From Thermococcus indicus (GTDB lineage: Archaea > Methanobacteriota_B > Thermococci > Thermococcales > Thermococcaceae): 64,000 bases of DNA. A program made the translations under genes and the position numbers. Positions 1-7,946 of this stretch are shown one piece after another. Location of the stretch: assembly GCF_006274605.1 (NCBI RefSeq), contig NZ_CP040846.1:1805041-1869040 (forward strand). Reading direction: 5' to 3'. Positions within the stretch are counted from its first letter, which is position 1. Every line of letters starts with the position of its first letter. The notes under the pieces were generated by a model, which did not search any database, had not been told where the DNA came from, and worked only from the letters and a program-made list of their open reading frames with translations.

Positions 1-107
1 GAGTACAGCCAGCTGTGGAGGTGCCTCCGGTGGGGCTTGTTATATGGAGCGAGAAGAGAGGGGGTGTTCGTTAAGTGCTCCACAGTTAGGTCATCTGGTT
101 GGACCAT
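1..107 (-). CDS. Start of an unidentified protein, cut by the window edge
   Basis: A reading frame of 35 codons runs leftwards out of the window without a stop. It begins at an ATG preceded by GGTGGT four bases upstream, and a TATA-like CCTTTATAAG lies about 35 bases further up, so this looks like a real gene start. The visible N-terminus is MVQPDDLTVEHLTN and then a basic, aromatic stretch ending HLHSWLY. I do not recognise the family. Only the translation signals support it; the remaining sequence to the left would decide. Confidence 0.5.
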   Translation of the reverse strand, partial: MVQPDDLTVEHLTNTPSLLAPYNKPHRRHLHSWLY

Positions 108-140
108 AACACCACCTATTTGGTCATTATATTGAACCAA

Positions 141-150
141 CTTATAAAGG
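141..150 (-). promoter_or_regulatory. TATA box for the left-edge gene
   Basis: On the minus strand this reads CCTTTATAAG, a good archaeal TATA box about 35 bases before the ATG at 107. The remaining space up to position 200 holds no other gene that I can see. Confidence 0.45.
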
Positions 151-200
151 TTTGTTTCCCGAGGGGTGATTATTGAGTTTAAAAGGTGAAGAAAGGTTGG

Positions 201-1028
201 TTAGACCAGGTCCCTGAGCTTCTTGACCTTTCCGGCTTTTATCTCAACGTAGCCGGCCCTCTTGAGGAAGCGGAGGACCTCCTCGACGGCCTTTGGGGAG
301 TAGTTGATGACGAGGGTTCCCTTCTCCGTGGGTATCGAGATGGGCGAGGCCCTAACGAAACCCTTGACCAGGTCCTCCTCGGGAACCTTCTCGCTACCGA
401 GGGACTTGAGTATCTCCCCCGAGAGAATTGAGCGGCCTATCAGCGCGAAGTAAACCCTCAGGAGGTAATCCTCCGGGAAGTAGCGAGAGGCTATCTTTCC
501 GAGGGTGTTTATCTTGGCTATGTCCAGCTCGAGTATCTCGAACTCGTACTCCATTGTGAGGTCCGTGAACGCGAACTGCTTGGCTATCCTCTCGGCGCTC
601 TCCGGGCTGTGGACGAGGTTGAAGGGGAACTTGAACTCGAAGCGGAGTTTGGTTACGTCGACGCCTTCCCTAAGCTTGATGATGCCGTCGCTGTAGTCTA
701 TCGCCCCGTTCCTCGTGAGCTGATCGAGAAGCTCGGCAACCCACGGACCCTCTTGGAGGAGGGTCTCAAACCTCTCGCCGACCTTGATGTGCTCCAGTAT
801 GTGGTTTAGGCTCTCTTTGAACGAAACAAAGCCCTCCCTGAGGGCCTCCCTGTCGGCGCCCTCGATGACGTCTATCTGCGCGCTTATCTCCTCAAGCGTT
901 CCCTCGAGCAGGTATCCAACGAACGCCTCATAGCCAAGTCTCTCGTGAAGCTCGAACTTGATACCTTCCCTTCTCAGGTCTTCCAAAAACGATTTCTTTA
1001 CGGATTCACTCTTCGTGACGAACCTCAT
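201..1028 (-). CDS. Conserved-looking protein of unknown function, 275 aa
   Basis: A soluble protein of 275 residues with no signal peptide or membrane segment and a mixed alpha/beta, charged composition. The last 60 residues (about 215-275) look like a small winged-helix or wHTH-like unit (helix, then a beta hairpin near LVINYSPKAVEEVLRFL, then YVEIKAGKV), but I cannot assign a family. The ATG is well placed: GGTGATAG sits immediately upstream. It is divergent from the LSm-like gene, and the two start signals share a 60-bp gap with TATA-like sequences on both strands. Function unknown. Confidence 0.8.
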   Translation of the reverse strand: MRFVTKSESVKKSFLEDLRREGIKFELHERLGYEAFVGYLLEGTLEEISAQIDVIEGADREALREGFVSFKESLNHILEHIKVGERFETLLQEGPWVAELLDQLTRNGAIDYSDGIIKLREGVDVTKLRFEFKFPFNLVHSPESAERIAKQFAFTDLTMEYEFEILELDIAKINTLGKIASRYFPEDYLLRVYFALIGRSILSGEILKSLGSEKVPEEDLVKGFVRASPISIPTEKGTLVINYSPKAVEEVLRFLKRAGYVEIKAGKVKKLRDLV

Positions 1029-1090
1029 TCTATCACCGAACCGGAAACGGTTAAAAGCCTTATAGGTTTTTGGTTTCTGGAGGTGAGCGC

Positions 1091-1306
1091 ATGGGCGAGA
1101 AGCAGTACCTGCTCGACAAGACCCTTGAGACCTGGAAGGGGAAGAGGGTTGCGATAGCGGTTAGCAACGAACACTCCTTCACCGGAATCCTGGAGGACTT
1201 CGATGAGGAGGTCATACTCCTGAGGGACGTGGTGGACATAGCCGGGAACAAGGCAAAAGAACTCATCGTGAAGATAGACGACCTCAACTGGATAATGCTC
1301 CTGTGA
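1091..1306 (+). CDS. LSm/Sm-like RNA-binding protein, 71 aa
   Basis: A 71-residue protein matching the size and pattern of a single Sm fold: an N-terminal helix (residues 2-15), then KRVAIAVSNEHSFTGILEDFDEE resembling Sm1 strands (G at 32, D at 35), and a second block ending in IDDLNWIMLL. Sm-like proteins form rings that bind U-rich RNA; here the Sm2 signature is weak, so the RNA role is inferred. The start is the ATG after GGAGGTGAGCGC; a GTG seven codons upstream is in frame but lacks this spacing. It lies 9 bp before mobB and is probably co-transcribed. Confidence 0.7.
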   Translation: MGEKQYLLDKTLETWKGKRVAIAVSNEHSFTGILEDFDEEVILLRDVVDIAGNKAKELIVKIDDLNWIMLL

Positions 1307-1315
1307 GGGATTTGA

Positions 1316-2050
1316 ATGAGGGGGGTAGCTTTCGTTGGCTTCAAGAAGAGCGGAAAAACGACGACGGTTGAGGCCGTTGCGAGAGTTCTAAAGGAGCGCG
1401 GTTACCGCGTTGCCATAGCGAAGAGCATGCACGCCGACTTCGACAGGGAAGGGAGCGATACGTGGCGCTTCTCAAAGGTCGCCGATGCAGTCCTTGTCAG
1501 GGCGAACGATACCGATGCCCTCCTCTTCAACGCCAAGGATATAAACGCGCTGTTCTCTATGGTTTCAGCCGATTTCCTCCTGCTCGAGGGGTTTAAGTCT
1601 ATCCAGCACGTTCCCAAGGTGATATGCGCGAGGAACGAGGAAGAGGTTAGGGAGCTCAACGACGGCCTTGCCATAGCGGTGAGCGGTGTTATAGCCTCAA
1701 GCGGAGTGGAGGAGATAGACGGCCTTCCGGCCATAGACGCAACCAAGGAGCCGGAGAGGCTCGCGGATTTGGTGGAGAAGAGGGCATTCATGCTCCCCAA
1801 CATAGACTGCGGCCTCTGCGGCTTTGAGTGCGCCGAGATGGCGAGGATGATAGTGAGGGGCGAGAAGACGACCAGGGACTGCGTGGTTCTGAGCTCGAAG
1901 CCCAAGGTCACGGTCAAGATAGACGGCCAGGTTCTGCCCATGAAAGACTGGGTGCAGGAGCTGGTGGAGAAGACGATAAAGGGCATGCTCTCGGCGATGA
2001 AGGGCTACCGCGAGGGGAGAAGGATAGAGATAGTGATCAGGGACGATTGA
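1316..2050 (+). CDS. mobB: Molybdopterin-guanine dinucleotide biosynthesis protein MobB-like GTPase
   Basis: A 244-residue P-loop protein. The N-terminal GFKKSGKTTT (residues 8-17) is the Walker A motif of the MobB family, which assists MobA in attaching GMP to molybdopterin or its tungsten form. Thermococcales use tungsten-pterin oxidoreductases, and a moeA gene lies about 26 kb away in this window, which fits. The part after residue 160 carries four cysteines (CGLCGFEC, then C about 19 residues on), an arrangement that could hold an iron-sulfur cluster and is not needed for the basic GTPase. The start has GAGGGA 4 bases upstream. Confidence 0.85.
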   Translation: MRGVAFVGFKKSGKTTTVEAVARVLKERGYRVAIAKSMHADFDREGSDTWRFSKVADAVLVRANDTDALLFNAKDINALFSMVSADFLLLEGFKSIQHVPKVICARNEEEVRELNDGLAIAVSGVIASSGVEEIDGLPAIDATKEPERLADLVEKRAFMLPNIDCGLCGFECAEMARMIVRGEKTTRDCVVLSSKPKVTVKIDGQVLPMKDWVQELVEKTIKGMLSAMKGYREGRRIEIVIRDD

Positions 2051-2052
2051 AT

Positions 2053-2451
2053 TCAGACGACCTCAACCCCCACCTCTCGAATTCTGTCTCCTTCCAGCAC
2101 AAAGGCCCCGTAGTTCCCCTTCTCATCGACTATCAGCCAGACGACCGGCCAGAGCCTCATGCCCTTTAAATCCCTCCCGCTCGGGACCGGTGGGCACTTC
2201 AGGTGGGAGTGGAAGATGCCGACCACCTCAAGGCCCCGTTCCTCGGCCTCGTCGATAGCTTGCAACATCTCGACCGGCTCCATCTCGAAAGCCGTTGGAG
2301 AGTTCAGCCTGTTGGGGACGAAGCGGACTTCCTCGACGATGAAGTTTCCACCCTCCCCCCTTCCGAAGAGGAAGCCGCACACCTCGACGGCACTCTTTTC
2401 TGCCATTTTGATAATTGCCTTTAAATCTTCTTGTCGGATTATCAGACCCAT
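2053..2451 (-). CDS. JAMM/MPN-domain metalloprotease (M67 family), 132 aa
   Basis: A compact MPN-domain protein. The zinc-binding JAMM motif is complete: a glutamate in AVEVCGFLFG (about residue 22) followed by HSH at about 85-87, seven residues, then S-x-x-D (HSHLKCPPVPSGRD). Archaeal JAMM proteases of this size are known to remove ubiquitin-like SAMP modifiers from proteins; that role is inferred here. I place the start at the ATG with GGGGGAG upstream rather than at the much longer in-frame extension, whose sequence is low quality. It is divergent from a 49-residue gene and shares a palindromic TATA (ACTTATAAAGC) with it. Confidence 0.87.
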   Translation of the reverse strand: MGLIIRQEDLKAIIKMAEKSAVEVCGFLFGRGEGGNFIVEEVRFVPNRLNSPTAFEMEPVEMLQAIDEAEERGLEVVGIFHSHLKCPPVPSGRDLKGMRLWPVVWLIVDEKGNYGAFVLEGDRIREVGVEVV

Positions 2452-2515
2452 GGTCAAAACTCCCCCGTTAGACTTATAAAGCTTGGAGATATGACAAAGC
2501 TCTGCCGGTGATACG

Positions 2516-2665
2516 ATGAAATGGGCTCTTACACTCCACGGTGGGGAAAACCACGGTGAAACCATGATCCTCCACGCCGAGAGCGCCGATGAGGCACGGA
2601 GGATGGCGGTAAGGGAGATGAAGCGGAAGGACGCGAGGGTCTTCGAGCTGGAGAAAATTGAGTGA
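2516..2665 (+). CDS. Small protein of 49 residues, paralogue of the next gene
   Basis: A 49-codon gene with a good TATA box (GACTTATAAAGC near 2470) and CCGGTGA just before the ATG. The protein begins MKWALTLHGGENHG and ends in an amphipathic helix with ADEARRMAVREMKRK followed by ARVFELEKIE. The predicted fold is a short beta hairpin, a helix and a strand. It shares 12 of 49 ungapped positions with the 49-residue protein encoded 194 bp downstream, mostly in the C-terminal half (A-R-A-EM, then AR-x-x-ELE). Function unknown. Confidence 0.7.
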   Translation: MKWALTLHGGENHGETMILHAESADEARRMAVREMKRKDARVFELEKIE

Positions 2666-2858
2666 TTCTTCTTCCTCAAATTATTCTTCCTGGCACCCTC
2701 AGCGGTGGAGCGACACTTATGGCTACCATGACGATTATGCACGCCAATGCATATTTTAGTTTGGACTGCTATGTACTTTGATGTCCATATGGGTGCAACA
2801 ATGTTTTTAAATCCTTCCAGCTTTTCTATCACTCGCAGTGATATATTGGGGTGATGGC

Positions 2859-3008
2859 ATGCTCGTGAGGATCGTCTACTACATGAACAACACCCTCCCA
2901 AAGGAGAGGATAGTCGTCACCAACGACATAAAGAAGGCGGAGAGGATAGCGAGGGAAGAAATGGAGAAGCTCCGCGCGAGGGGCTACGAGCTGGAGTGGG
3001 TGGCCTGA
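2859..3008 (+). CDS. Small protein of 49 residues, paralogue of the previous gene
   Basis: A 49-codon gene preceded by GGGGTGAT and by a TTTTTAAAT box about 45 bases upstream. The product starts MLVRIVYYMNN and continues with a charged helix (KKAERIAREEMEKLRARG) and the ending YELEWVA. It has exactly the same length as the upstream small gene and shares the pattern A-x-R-x-A-x-x-EM and AR-x-x-ELE, so the two probably arose by duplication. The 190-bp gap between them holds this gene's own promoter. Function unknown. Confidence 0.7.
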   Translation: MLVRIVYYMNNTLPKERIVVTNDIKKAERIAREEMEKLRARGYELEWVA

Positions 3009-3009
3009 C

Positions 3010-3507
3010 CTACGCCCTCCCGATGTTGGGCGGACCGACCGTCTGCTCAAACCCGTAGATTATCAGGACGAGGCCAAGCCACGTCGCCACGAAGTAGGCG
3101 GTTATCGTGACGAAGTGGAGCGGTATGGCAGCCAGGGGCATGAGCCCGCCGGTCTTCAGCATCTCCGCCCCGGTGTCGTCGGACATCCGCGAGAGGGCGC
3201 GGTAGAGGAAGTAGAGGCTCAGGAACTGCAGGGCCAGAAAGACTACATGGACGGTGTTCACCACCGCGGGGCTTGCCTCCACAGGGGTTATTCCGAGGGT
3301 CTTGCTCCACCCGGAGATTCCGAGGACGATCTTCGCCCCGTAGAGGGGGAGTGAGACGATGAAAACAACCAGCGATCTTTTGATGGTCTCCCTGTACTCA
3401 GCCATCTCCCCCATGAGGAGCCAGAGGCCCACGATGGCCAGCGGGTAGATGTACATCATCAGAATCAGCGTGAGCGCGAAGAGAACCTCAAGCCTTCTAA
3501 CGTTCAT
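3010..3507 (-). CDS. Membrane protein of unknown function, four helices
   Basis: 165 residues with four hydrophobic segments, at about residues 8-33, 44-65, 84-105 and 120-152. The loops carry few charges and I see no catalytic motif. The start has GGTGGTTCC directly before the ATG. It is convergent with the small gene ending at 3008, with a single base between the stops. A TATA-like stretch (CTTTTAAC on the minus strand) lies about 35 bases upstream. Function unknown. Confidence 0.75.
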   Translation of the reverse strand: MNVRRLEVLFALTLILMMYIYPLAIVGLWLLMGEMAEYRETIKRSLVVFIVSLPLYGAKIVLGISGWSKTLGITPVEASPAVVNTVHVVFLALQFLSLYFLYRALSRMSDDTGAEMLKTGGLMPLAAIPLHFVTITAYFVATWLGLVLIIYGFEQTVGPPNIGRA

Positions 3508-3569
3508 GGAACCACCGTAGAAGAGTCGGTCTCAAAAGTTAAAAGGTTGAGGGGAGCACATCCCTCAAA

Positions 3570-5960
3570 TCATCCACGCGACTGCTTGAACTGTTCCTGG
3601 ATCTTCCTGTAGTACTCCATGGTCTCCTCGCTCACGCTGGGGCCTATCTTCTTCATGGCCTCCTCGAAGTCCTTCATCGTCACCTTGACCTTTTGCCTTA
3701 TCTCGTCGGCCTTCATGCCGGGCCTTATGATGCCCTCCTGGAGTGCCCTCCTCATGGCCAGCATAGCGGCCTCTCTCACCACAGCCTCGATGTCCGCTCC
3801 GGTGTAGCCCTCGGTCCTCTTGGCGAGCTCTTCGAGGCTGACATCCTCGGCGAGAGGCACGTTCCTGGTGTGGACCTTGAATATCTCAAGTCTTGCCTTC
3901 TCGTCGGGTGCTGGAACGAGTATGAGCCTGTCGAACCTGCCCGGCCTGAGCAGTGCCGGGTCTATTATGTCAGGCCTGTTGGTGGCGGCTATGACGACCA
4001 CGCCACTGTTCTCCTGAATTCCGTCCATCTCGGTGAGGAGCTGGTTAATGAGCCTGTCCGTAACGCGGTTAACGTCGGTTCCCCTGCGCGGAGCGATTGC
4101 GTCAATCTCATCTATGAATATCACCGTTGGAGCCGCTTGTCTTGCCTTCCTGAATATCTCCCTGATGTTCTTCTCGCTCTCGCCGACCCACTTGCTGAGC
4201 ACCTCTGGACCCTTGATGGCTATGAAGTTCGCTTCACTCTCGTTCGCCACGGCCTTCGCGAGCAGAGTCTTGCCTGTTCCGGGCGGGCCGTAGAGGAGTA
4301 TTCCCTTTGGCGGGGTGATTCCAAGCCCCATGAATGCCTCAGGGTACTTGAGCGGCCACTCGACGGCCTCTTTGAGCTCCTCCTTCACCTCCTCCAGTCC
4401 GCCTATGTCGTCCCAGCGGACGTTCGGAACCTCAAGGAGCACCTCCCTCAGGGCGGAAGGCTCGACCATCTTGAGGGCCTCGTAGAAGTCCTTCCTGGTG
4501 ACCCTGAGCTCCTCAAGGACCTCCTTGGGTATGTGCTCGGCCTCAAAGTCTATCTTGCCCTCCTTAATGAGCCTCCTCAGAGCGGCCATCGCTGCCTCTC
4601 TCGCCAAAGCCGCAAGGTCCGCACCGACGAAGCCGTGGGTGACCTCGGCCAGCTCCTCAAGGAGTCCATCGATAAGCCTGGCCTTGACCTCGTCGTAGAG
4701 CTTCTCGTCTACCTCCTTGAGTATCTCGGGAATCTCTTCGTCCCTCGCGTTTTTGACCTTCATCAGGGCCCTCTCGGCGCTCTCGCGGTAGGCGTCGTTT
4801 CTCTCCAGCTCCTCGAGTATCTCGATGACCCTGCCCTTTCTGAACTCCGGGTCGATGGGCATTCCTCTGGTGTGTATCTGGAGTATCTCCTTCCTGCCGG
4901 CCTTGTCGGGAACTCCGACCTCAAGCTCGCGGTCGAACCTTCCGGGCCTCCTCAGGGCAGGGTCTATGGCGTCCGGCCTGTTGGTGGCGGCGATAACTAT
5001 GACCTTTCCGCGGCTCTTGAGACCGTCCATGAGCGTGAGCAACTGGCTGACGACCCTCTTCTCGACCTCACCGTGGGTCTCCTCCCTCTTCGGAGCTATT
5101 GCGTCAATCTCGTCTATGAAGATTATCGCCGGCGCGTTCTCCTCGGCCTCCTTAAAGACCTCCCTCAAACGCTCCTCGCTCTCGCCGTAGTACTTGCTCA
5201 TTATCTCCGGCCCGTTGATGGCTATGAAGTGGGCGTTGGCCTCGTTGGCAACGGCTTTGGCGAGTAGCGTCTTACCGGTTCCCGGCGGACCGTAGAGCAG
5301 GACACCCTTGGGGGGCTCGATACCGAGCTTCTCGAATATCTCCGGGTGCTTGAGCGGGAGCTCTATCATCTCCCTGACCTTCTGAATGACGTCCTTGAGG
5401 CCGCCGATGTCCTCGTAGGTCACTCCTAGCGCGGCGGTCTTGGAGACCTCCTTGACTGGCTTCTCGCTGACCTGGAACTCGGTGAACTCCGTTATCTGGA
5501 CTATCCCCGCTGGAGTCGTCGCAGTAACCACGAAGGTCAGCTCCTGGCCGAGTATTCCGACCTTGATGTAGTCGCCCCTGACGACGGGCCTGCCGACGAG
5601 CCTGCTGTGGAACCACTCAACGAAGTCGTGGCCGAAGCGAATAGGCTCGGTTGGTGCAACGATGACCTTCTTCGCCTCCTTGACCTCGGCCTTCCTCACG
5701 GTAACCTCGTCACCAAGGCCGACACCGGAGTTTTTCCTTATGGTTCCGTCCATTCTGATGATGCCCAGACCCTCGTCCTCCGGATAAGCCGGCCAGACTA
5801 CTGCTGCCGTGTTCTTGGTTCCGATTATCTCGATGATATCACCGCTCTGAACGCCAATCTCGCGCATTGACTTGCGGTCTATCCTAACTATTCCCCTTCC
5901 AACGTCCCTCTGGTAGGCAGAGGCGACCTTGAGCTTAACCTCCCTCTTTTCGGTCATCAT
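3570..5960 (-). CDS. cdc48: CDC48/VCP-type AAA ATPase, 796 aa
   Basis: A two-ring AAA ATPase that unfolds or remodels proteins, probably feeding the archaeal proteasome. Residues 1-185 form the N-domain (double-psi barrel, then four-stranded barrel). Both ATPase domains are intact: GPPGTGKT at about 220 and 555, Walker [13 protein letters not shown] and [12 protein letters not shown], and [17 protein letters not shown] and [17 protein letters not shown] arginine-finger regions. No intein interrupts the Walker motifs. The start has GGAGGTGG upstream of two ATG codons; I use the first. It lies downstream of hsp20 on the same strand. In Pyrococcus furiosus an hsp20 gene and an adjacent AAA ATPase gene are both under heat-shock regulation by Phr. 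A second CDC48 is encoded at 23461-25974. Confidence 0.95.
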   Translation of the reverse strand: MMTEKREVKLKVASAYQRDVGRGIVRIDRKSMREIGVQSGDIIEIIGTKNTAAVVWPAYPEDEGLGIIRMDGTIRKNSGVGLGDEVTVRKAEVKEAKKVIVAPTEPIRFGHDFVEWFHSRLVGRPVVRGDYIKVGILGQELTFVVTATTPAGIVQITEFTEFQVSEKPVKEVSKTAALGVTYEDIGGLKDVIQKVREMIELPLKHPEIFEKLGIEPPKGVLLYGPPGTGKTLLAKAVANEANAHFIAINGPEIMSKYYGESEERLREVFKEAEENAPAIIFIDEIDAIAPKREETHGEVEKRVVSQLLTLMDGLKSRGKVIVIAATNRPDAIDPALRRPGRFDRELEVGVPDKAGRKEILQIHTRGMPIDPEFRKGRVIEILEELERNDAYRESAERALMKVKNARDEEIPEILKEVDEKLYDEVKARLIDGLLEELAEVTHGFVGADLAALAREAAMAALRRLIKEGKIDFEAEHIPKEVLEELRVTRKDFYEALKMVEPSALREVLLEVPNVRWDDIGGLEEVKEELKEAVEWPLKYPEAFMGLGITPPKGILLYGPPGTGKTLLAKAVANESEANFIAIKGPEVLSKWVGESEKNIREIFRKARQAAPTVIFIDEIDAIAPRRGTDVNRVTDRLINQLLTEMDGIQENSGVVVIAATNRPDIIDPALLRPGRFDRLILVPAPDEKARLEIFKVHTRNVPLAEDVSLEELAKRTEGYTGADIEAVVREAAMLAMRRALQEGIIRPGMKADEIRQKVKVTMKDFEEAMKKIGPSVSEETMEYYRKIQEQFKQSRG

Positions 5961-6029
5961 TAACCACCTCCAAACTTTTCGTGTCCGATGATCGTGAGAT
6001 TTAATGTTTTTATTTTACTTGGGGGTTGT

Positions 6030-6138
6030 AGGGGGCAGAGCCCCCTCCGGTATTAAATTAAAGCGGGGTCGTGGGGCGAAGCCCCACATCGGGGGTTTGA
6101 TGGTAGAGGAAGATAAGGGGGTGTCCCCCTTGTCTTCC
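6030..6138. repeat. Three GC-rich hairpins with 3-base loops between hsp20 and cdc48
   Basis: Three perfect or near-perfect inverted repeats lie in a row. At 6030-6046, AGGGGGC and GCCCCCT flank AGA. At 6071-6087, GTGGGGC and GCCCCAC flank GAA. At 6108-6138, a 14-pair stem (one G-U pair) surrounds TGT, with GGGGG/CCCCC at its tip. They sit between the stop of hsp20 and the promoter of cdc48. They could be terminators, RNA processing or stability signals, or copies of a dispersed repeat. The rest of the 193-bp gap is AT-rich sequence before cdc48. Confidence 0.7.
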
Positions 6139-6153
6139 CTTACAACGAAAGGA

Positions 6154-6639
6154 TCACTCGATCTTGACCTCGAAGCCCTCGCCTTCCTCCTTCTTTGGAG
6201 CCTTCTTGGGTATCTCTATCTCGAGGACGCCGTTGTTGTACCTGGCTTTCGTCTTCTCCGGGATGACCTCCTCCGGCAGTCTGATGACCCTCCTGTAGCC
6301 GCTGTAGTAGCGCTCGATCCTTATGGCTCCCTCGGTCTCAAGCTCCTTCTCGCGCCTCACCTGGGCCTCGAGGTAGACGGTATCCTCGGTAACGCGGAGC
6401 TTGATGTCCTCCTTCCTGACACCCGGGAGCTCGACGGTTATGACGAACCTGTCACCGCGGTCGAATATGTCCACGAAAGGCTCACGCCAGGTCTCGCTGA
6501 CGAGCTCGTAGCGCTCTGGCTCTCTGGTGCTCCAGAGCCTTGGTCCGCGCATGATGTCTCTGAAGATGGCGTCGATCTCCTCCTGGATCTCCCTCATCAA
6601 GTCGAAGGGGTCCCAGTAGCGGTCCCTCTTCCAGACCAT
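6154..6639 (-). CDS. hsp20: Small heat shock protein Hsp20 (alpha-crystallin family)
   Basis: A 161-residue ATP-independent chaperone that holds unfolding proteins in large oligomers. Residues about 50-145 are the alpha-crystallin domain, with the family motif around VELPGVRKEDIKLRV and, near its end, ARYNNGVLEIEIPKK, which includes the A-x-x-x-N-G-V-L box and an I-x-I motif. The acidic N-terminal arm includes DPFDLMREIQEEIDAIF. The ATG follows GGGGGTGGT. The upstream region has a TATA box and a Phr-type operator over the predicted start site, so heat-inducible expression is expected. Confidence 0.95.
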   Translation of the reverse strand: MVWKRDRYWDPFDLMREIQEEIDAIFRDIMRGPRLWSTREPERYELVSETWREPFVDIFDRGDRFVITVELPGVRKEDIKLRVTEDTVYLEAQVRREKELETEGAIRIERYYSGYRRVIRLPEEVIPEKTKARYNNGVLEIEIPKKAPKKEEGEGFEVKIE

Positions 6640-6656
6640 ACTACCACCCCCGGCCT

Positions 6657-6679
6657 TTTGGTTACCAGTAGTAACTAAA
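6657..6679 (-). promoter_or_regulatory. Phr heat-shock repressor operator of hsp20
   Basis: The 23 bp match exactly the palindromic Phr consensus known from Pyrococcus furiosus: the left half TTTGGTTAC fits TTTnnTnnC, then five bases (CAGTA), then GTAACTAAA fits GnnAnnAAA. The site overlaps the start point expected from the TATA box at 6688-6696. Phr is known to block RNA polymerase recruitment from this position until heat shock. The phr gene itself is not in the window. Confidence 0.85.
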
Positions 6680-6687
6680 AGAACAGA

Positions 6688-6696
6688 GTTTAAAAA
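6688..6696 (-). promoter_or_regulatory. TATA box of hsp20
   Basis: On the minus strand this reads TTTTTAAAC. It sits about 25 bases before the centre of the Phr operator, which is where transcription should start, and about 50 bases before the ATG of hsp20. Confidence 0.6.
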
Positions 6697-6699
6697 GTT

Positions 6700-6990
6700 T
6701 TGTGTCCATAAATGAGCATTAAAGAAGAGTCAGGGACAGAGTAGGGATCTGGAAAAACTACAACATTACATGGACTGCAATTGGAAGAAGTACAAAGAGG
6801 GAGGGGGGAAGCTTGGGACACCACCTCCATCCATTTTTCGGAGGACACCTCAAGCTTCCAGGCGGCGGGCGTTTCTGCCAGGGCCCGCAACGCTGCTACG
6901 TATAAACTTGAATGTTGGCCATCCACGTCTCCTGCACTGTAATGTAGGTGCAGGATATATATTAATCTTTCGCGTTCTTTATTGTACATT
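6700..6990. other. Gene-free segment with several stem-loops; possible non-coding RNA
   Basis: No convincing protein gene lies here on either strand. Three inverted repeats follow one another: GGAAGCTTG (6807-6815) with CAAGCTTCC (6851-6859), enclosing CCTCC (6824-6828) and GGAGG (6840-6844); GCGGGC (6865-6870) with GCCCGC (6883-6888); and TCCTGCAC (6930-6937) with GTGCAGGA (6948-6955). A/T-rich TATA-like runs occur at about 6899-6905 (GTATAAA) and 6953-6966 (readable on both strands). A structured RNA is possible, but I cannot name a class: no C/D boxes are present, and the large stem lacks a following ACA. Confidence 0.4.
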
Positions 6991-6999
6991 CAACAACGA

Positions 7000-7884
7000 T
7001 TAAAAAGTTTGGTTAAAAAAGCTACAACCCCCTGAGAATGTTGTGGTGGATTCGATAGCCACTGATTCATATCCAATTCCATTAAGGATCCTTGCAAACT
7101 CCTCGGCGAAGCCGTAAACCGTGAAAACCCTCTCCGGCTTTACTCTCTCCACAATCCTCACCAGCTCCCAGAAATCGGCGTGGTTGCTGAGTTTAAGCTC
7201 TCCAAAACCGGAAACCGTAAGCTCCCAGGGGGATAGGGAGTTCTCAACCCGGGGCGAGCGGTAGGAGCGCAGGACGACCTCGCCATCTTCGCTAATGTTG
7301 CCGAAGGAGACCCCGAACTTTGAGTAAACGCGTGCCACCTTGACCATCTCCCTCGATGCTTTGACGGTGTAGCCGTGAAGGTCGAGTATCTTCATGACCT
7401 CTTGAGCTTTCCCCATCTGGTTGACGTAGAGAACAGGTCTTTTACCCCTCTCAAAGGCCTCCTCGACGAAGGCTATCAGCTTCTTCTCGGCCTCCCTCGG
7501 TGTTGGGAACGTGAAGTGGGGAACTCCGAAGGTGGCCTCGATTATTAGAAAATCCGCCCTCGGAAAGCGGCTCTTTTCAGCTGTCCTCAGCTTGAACCAC
7601 TTGGTGTCGCCGGTGTAGAACAGCGTCCCGTTTTCGAGCCACAGCTTTATCCCGGCCGAGCCGAGCATGTGGCCGGCTGGGTAGAGCCTCGCTTTAAAAT
7701 CACCGAGGTAGAAGGTCTTTCCGAACTCGATTTCCCTGTAAAAGCCGCCCTTCCGGAGGTGGCTGAGGAACTTCGTGGCTTTGGTGGCAAATATAACCTC
7801 ACCGCTGACGAAGTGGTCGGTGTGGGCGTGGCTCTGGAAGGCGATCTTTGCGGAGCTGTCGAGGCCGACGTTGCCTATTATCAT
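7000..7884 (-). CDS. MBL-fold hydrolase of the mRNA 3'-end processing exonuclease type
   Basis: 294 residues with a metallo-beta-lactamase core: HAHTDH (residues 19-24), GHMLGS at about 71-76 and GDTKW at about 92. A C-terminal part contains LKLSNHADFWELVRIVERVKPERVFTVYG, matching the RMMBL region of the CPSF/YSH1-like and DNA-ligase-associated exonuclease families (COG1236). These enzymes cut or trim RNA or DNA with two zinc ions; the substrate here is unknown. The protein is shorter than the KH-domain CPSF orthologue and lacks KH domains. A TATA box (GCTAAATAAGG, minus strand) about 25-30 bp before the ATG suggests a leaderless mRNA. Transcribed divergently from the ABC genes. Confidence 0.85.
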   Translation of the reverse strand: MIIGNVGLDSSAKIAFQSHAHTDHFVSGEVIFATKATKFLSHLRKGGFYREIEFGKTFYLGDFKARLYPAGHMLGSAGIKLWLENGTLFYTGDTKWFKLRTAEKSRFPRADFLIIEATFGVPHFTFPTPREAEKKLIAFVEEAFERGKRPVLYVNQMGKAQEVMKILDLHGYTVKASREMVKVARVYSKFGVSFGNISEDGEVVLRSYRSPRVENSLSPWELTVSGFGELKLSNHADFWELVRIVERVKPERVFTVYGFAEEFARILNGIGYESVAIESTTTFSGGCSFFNQTF

Positions 7885-7946
7885 TACTTTAATAAGCCCC
7901 CGAAACCCTTATTTAGCTTCGTTTCGATATCCCTCTGGGTGTTGAG

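Noticed and set aside
3693-5267. Long open frame on the plus strand opposite cdc48
   Set aside because: It mirrors the codon structure of a certain cdc48 gene, has no start signals and encodes low-quality sequence. Similar mirror frames opposite acdA (20810-22315), arlD (49761-51125) and the archaellins (51479-53002) were dropped for the same reason.
5977-5999. Phr operator before cdc48
   Set aside because: Only the left half TTTnnTnnC is present; the positions that should be G and A in the right half are A and G. It is noted as a half site only.
6807-6859. H/ACA guide RNA from the large stem near 6.8 kb
   Set aside because: No ACA follows the lower stem and the 11-base terminal loop lacks a K-loop pattern.
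6690-6989. 99-codon minus-strand frame in the segment upstream of hsp20
   Set aside because: It lacks a ribosome binding site, has atypical composition and covers the inverted repeats and the hsp20 TATA box.
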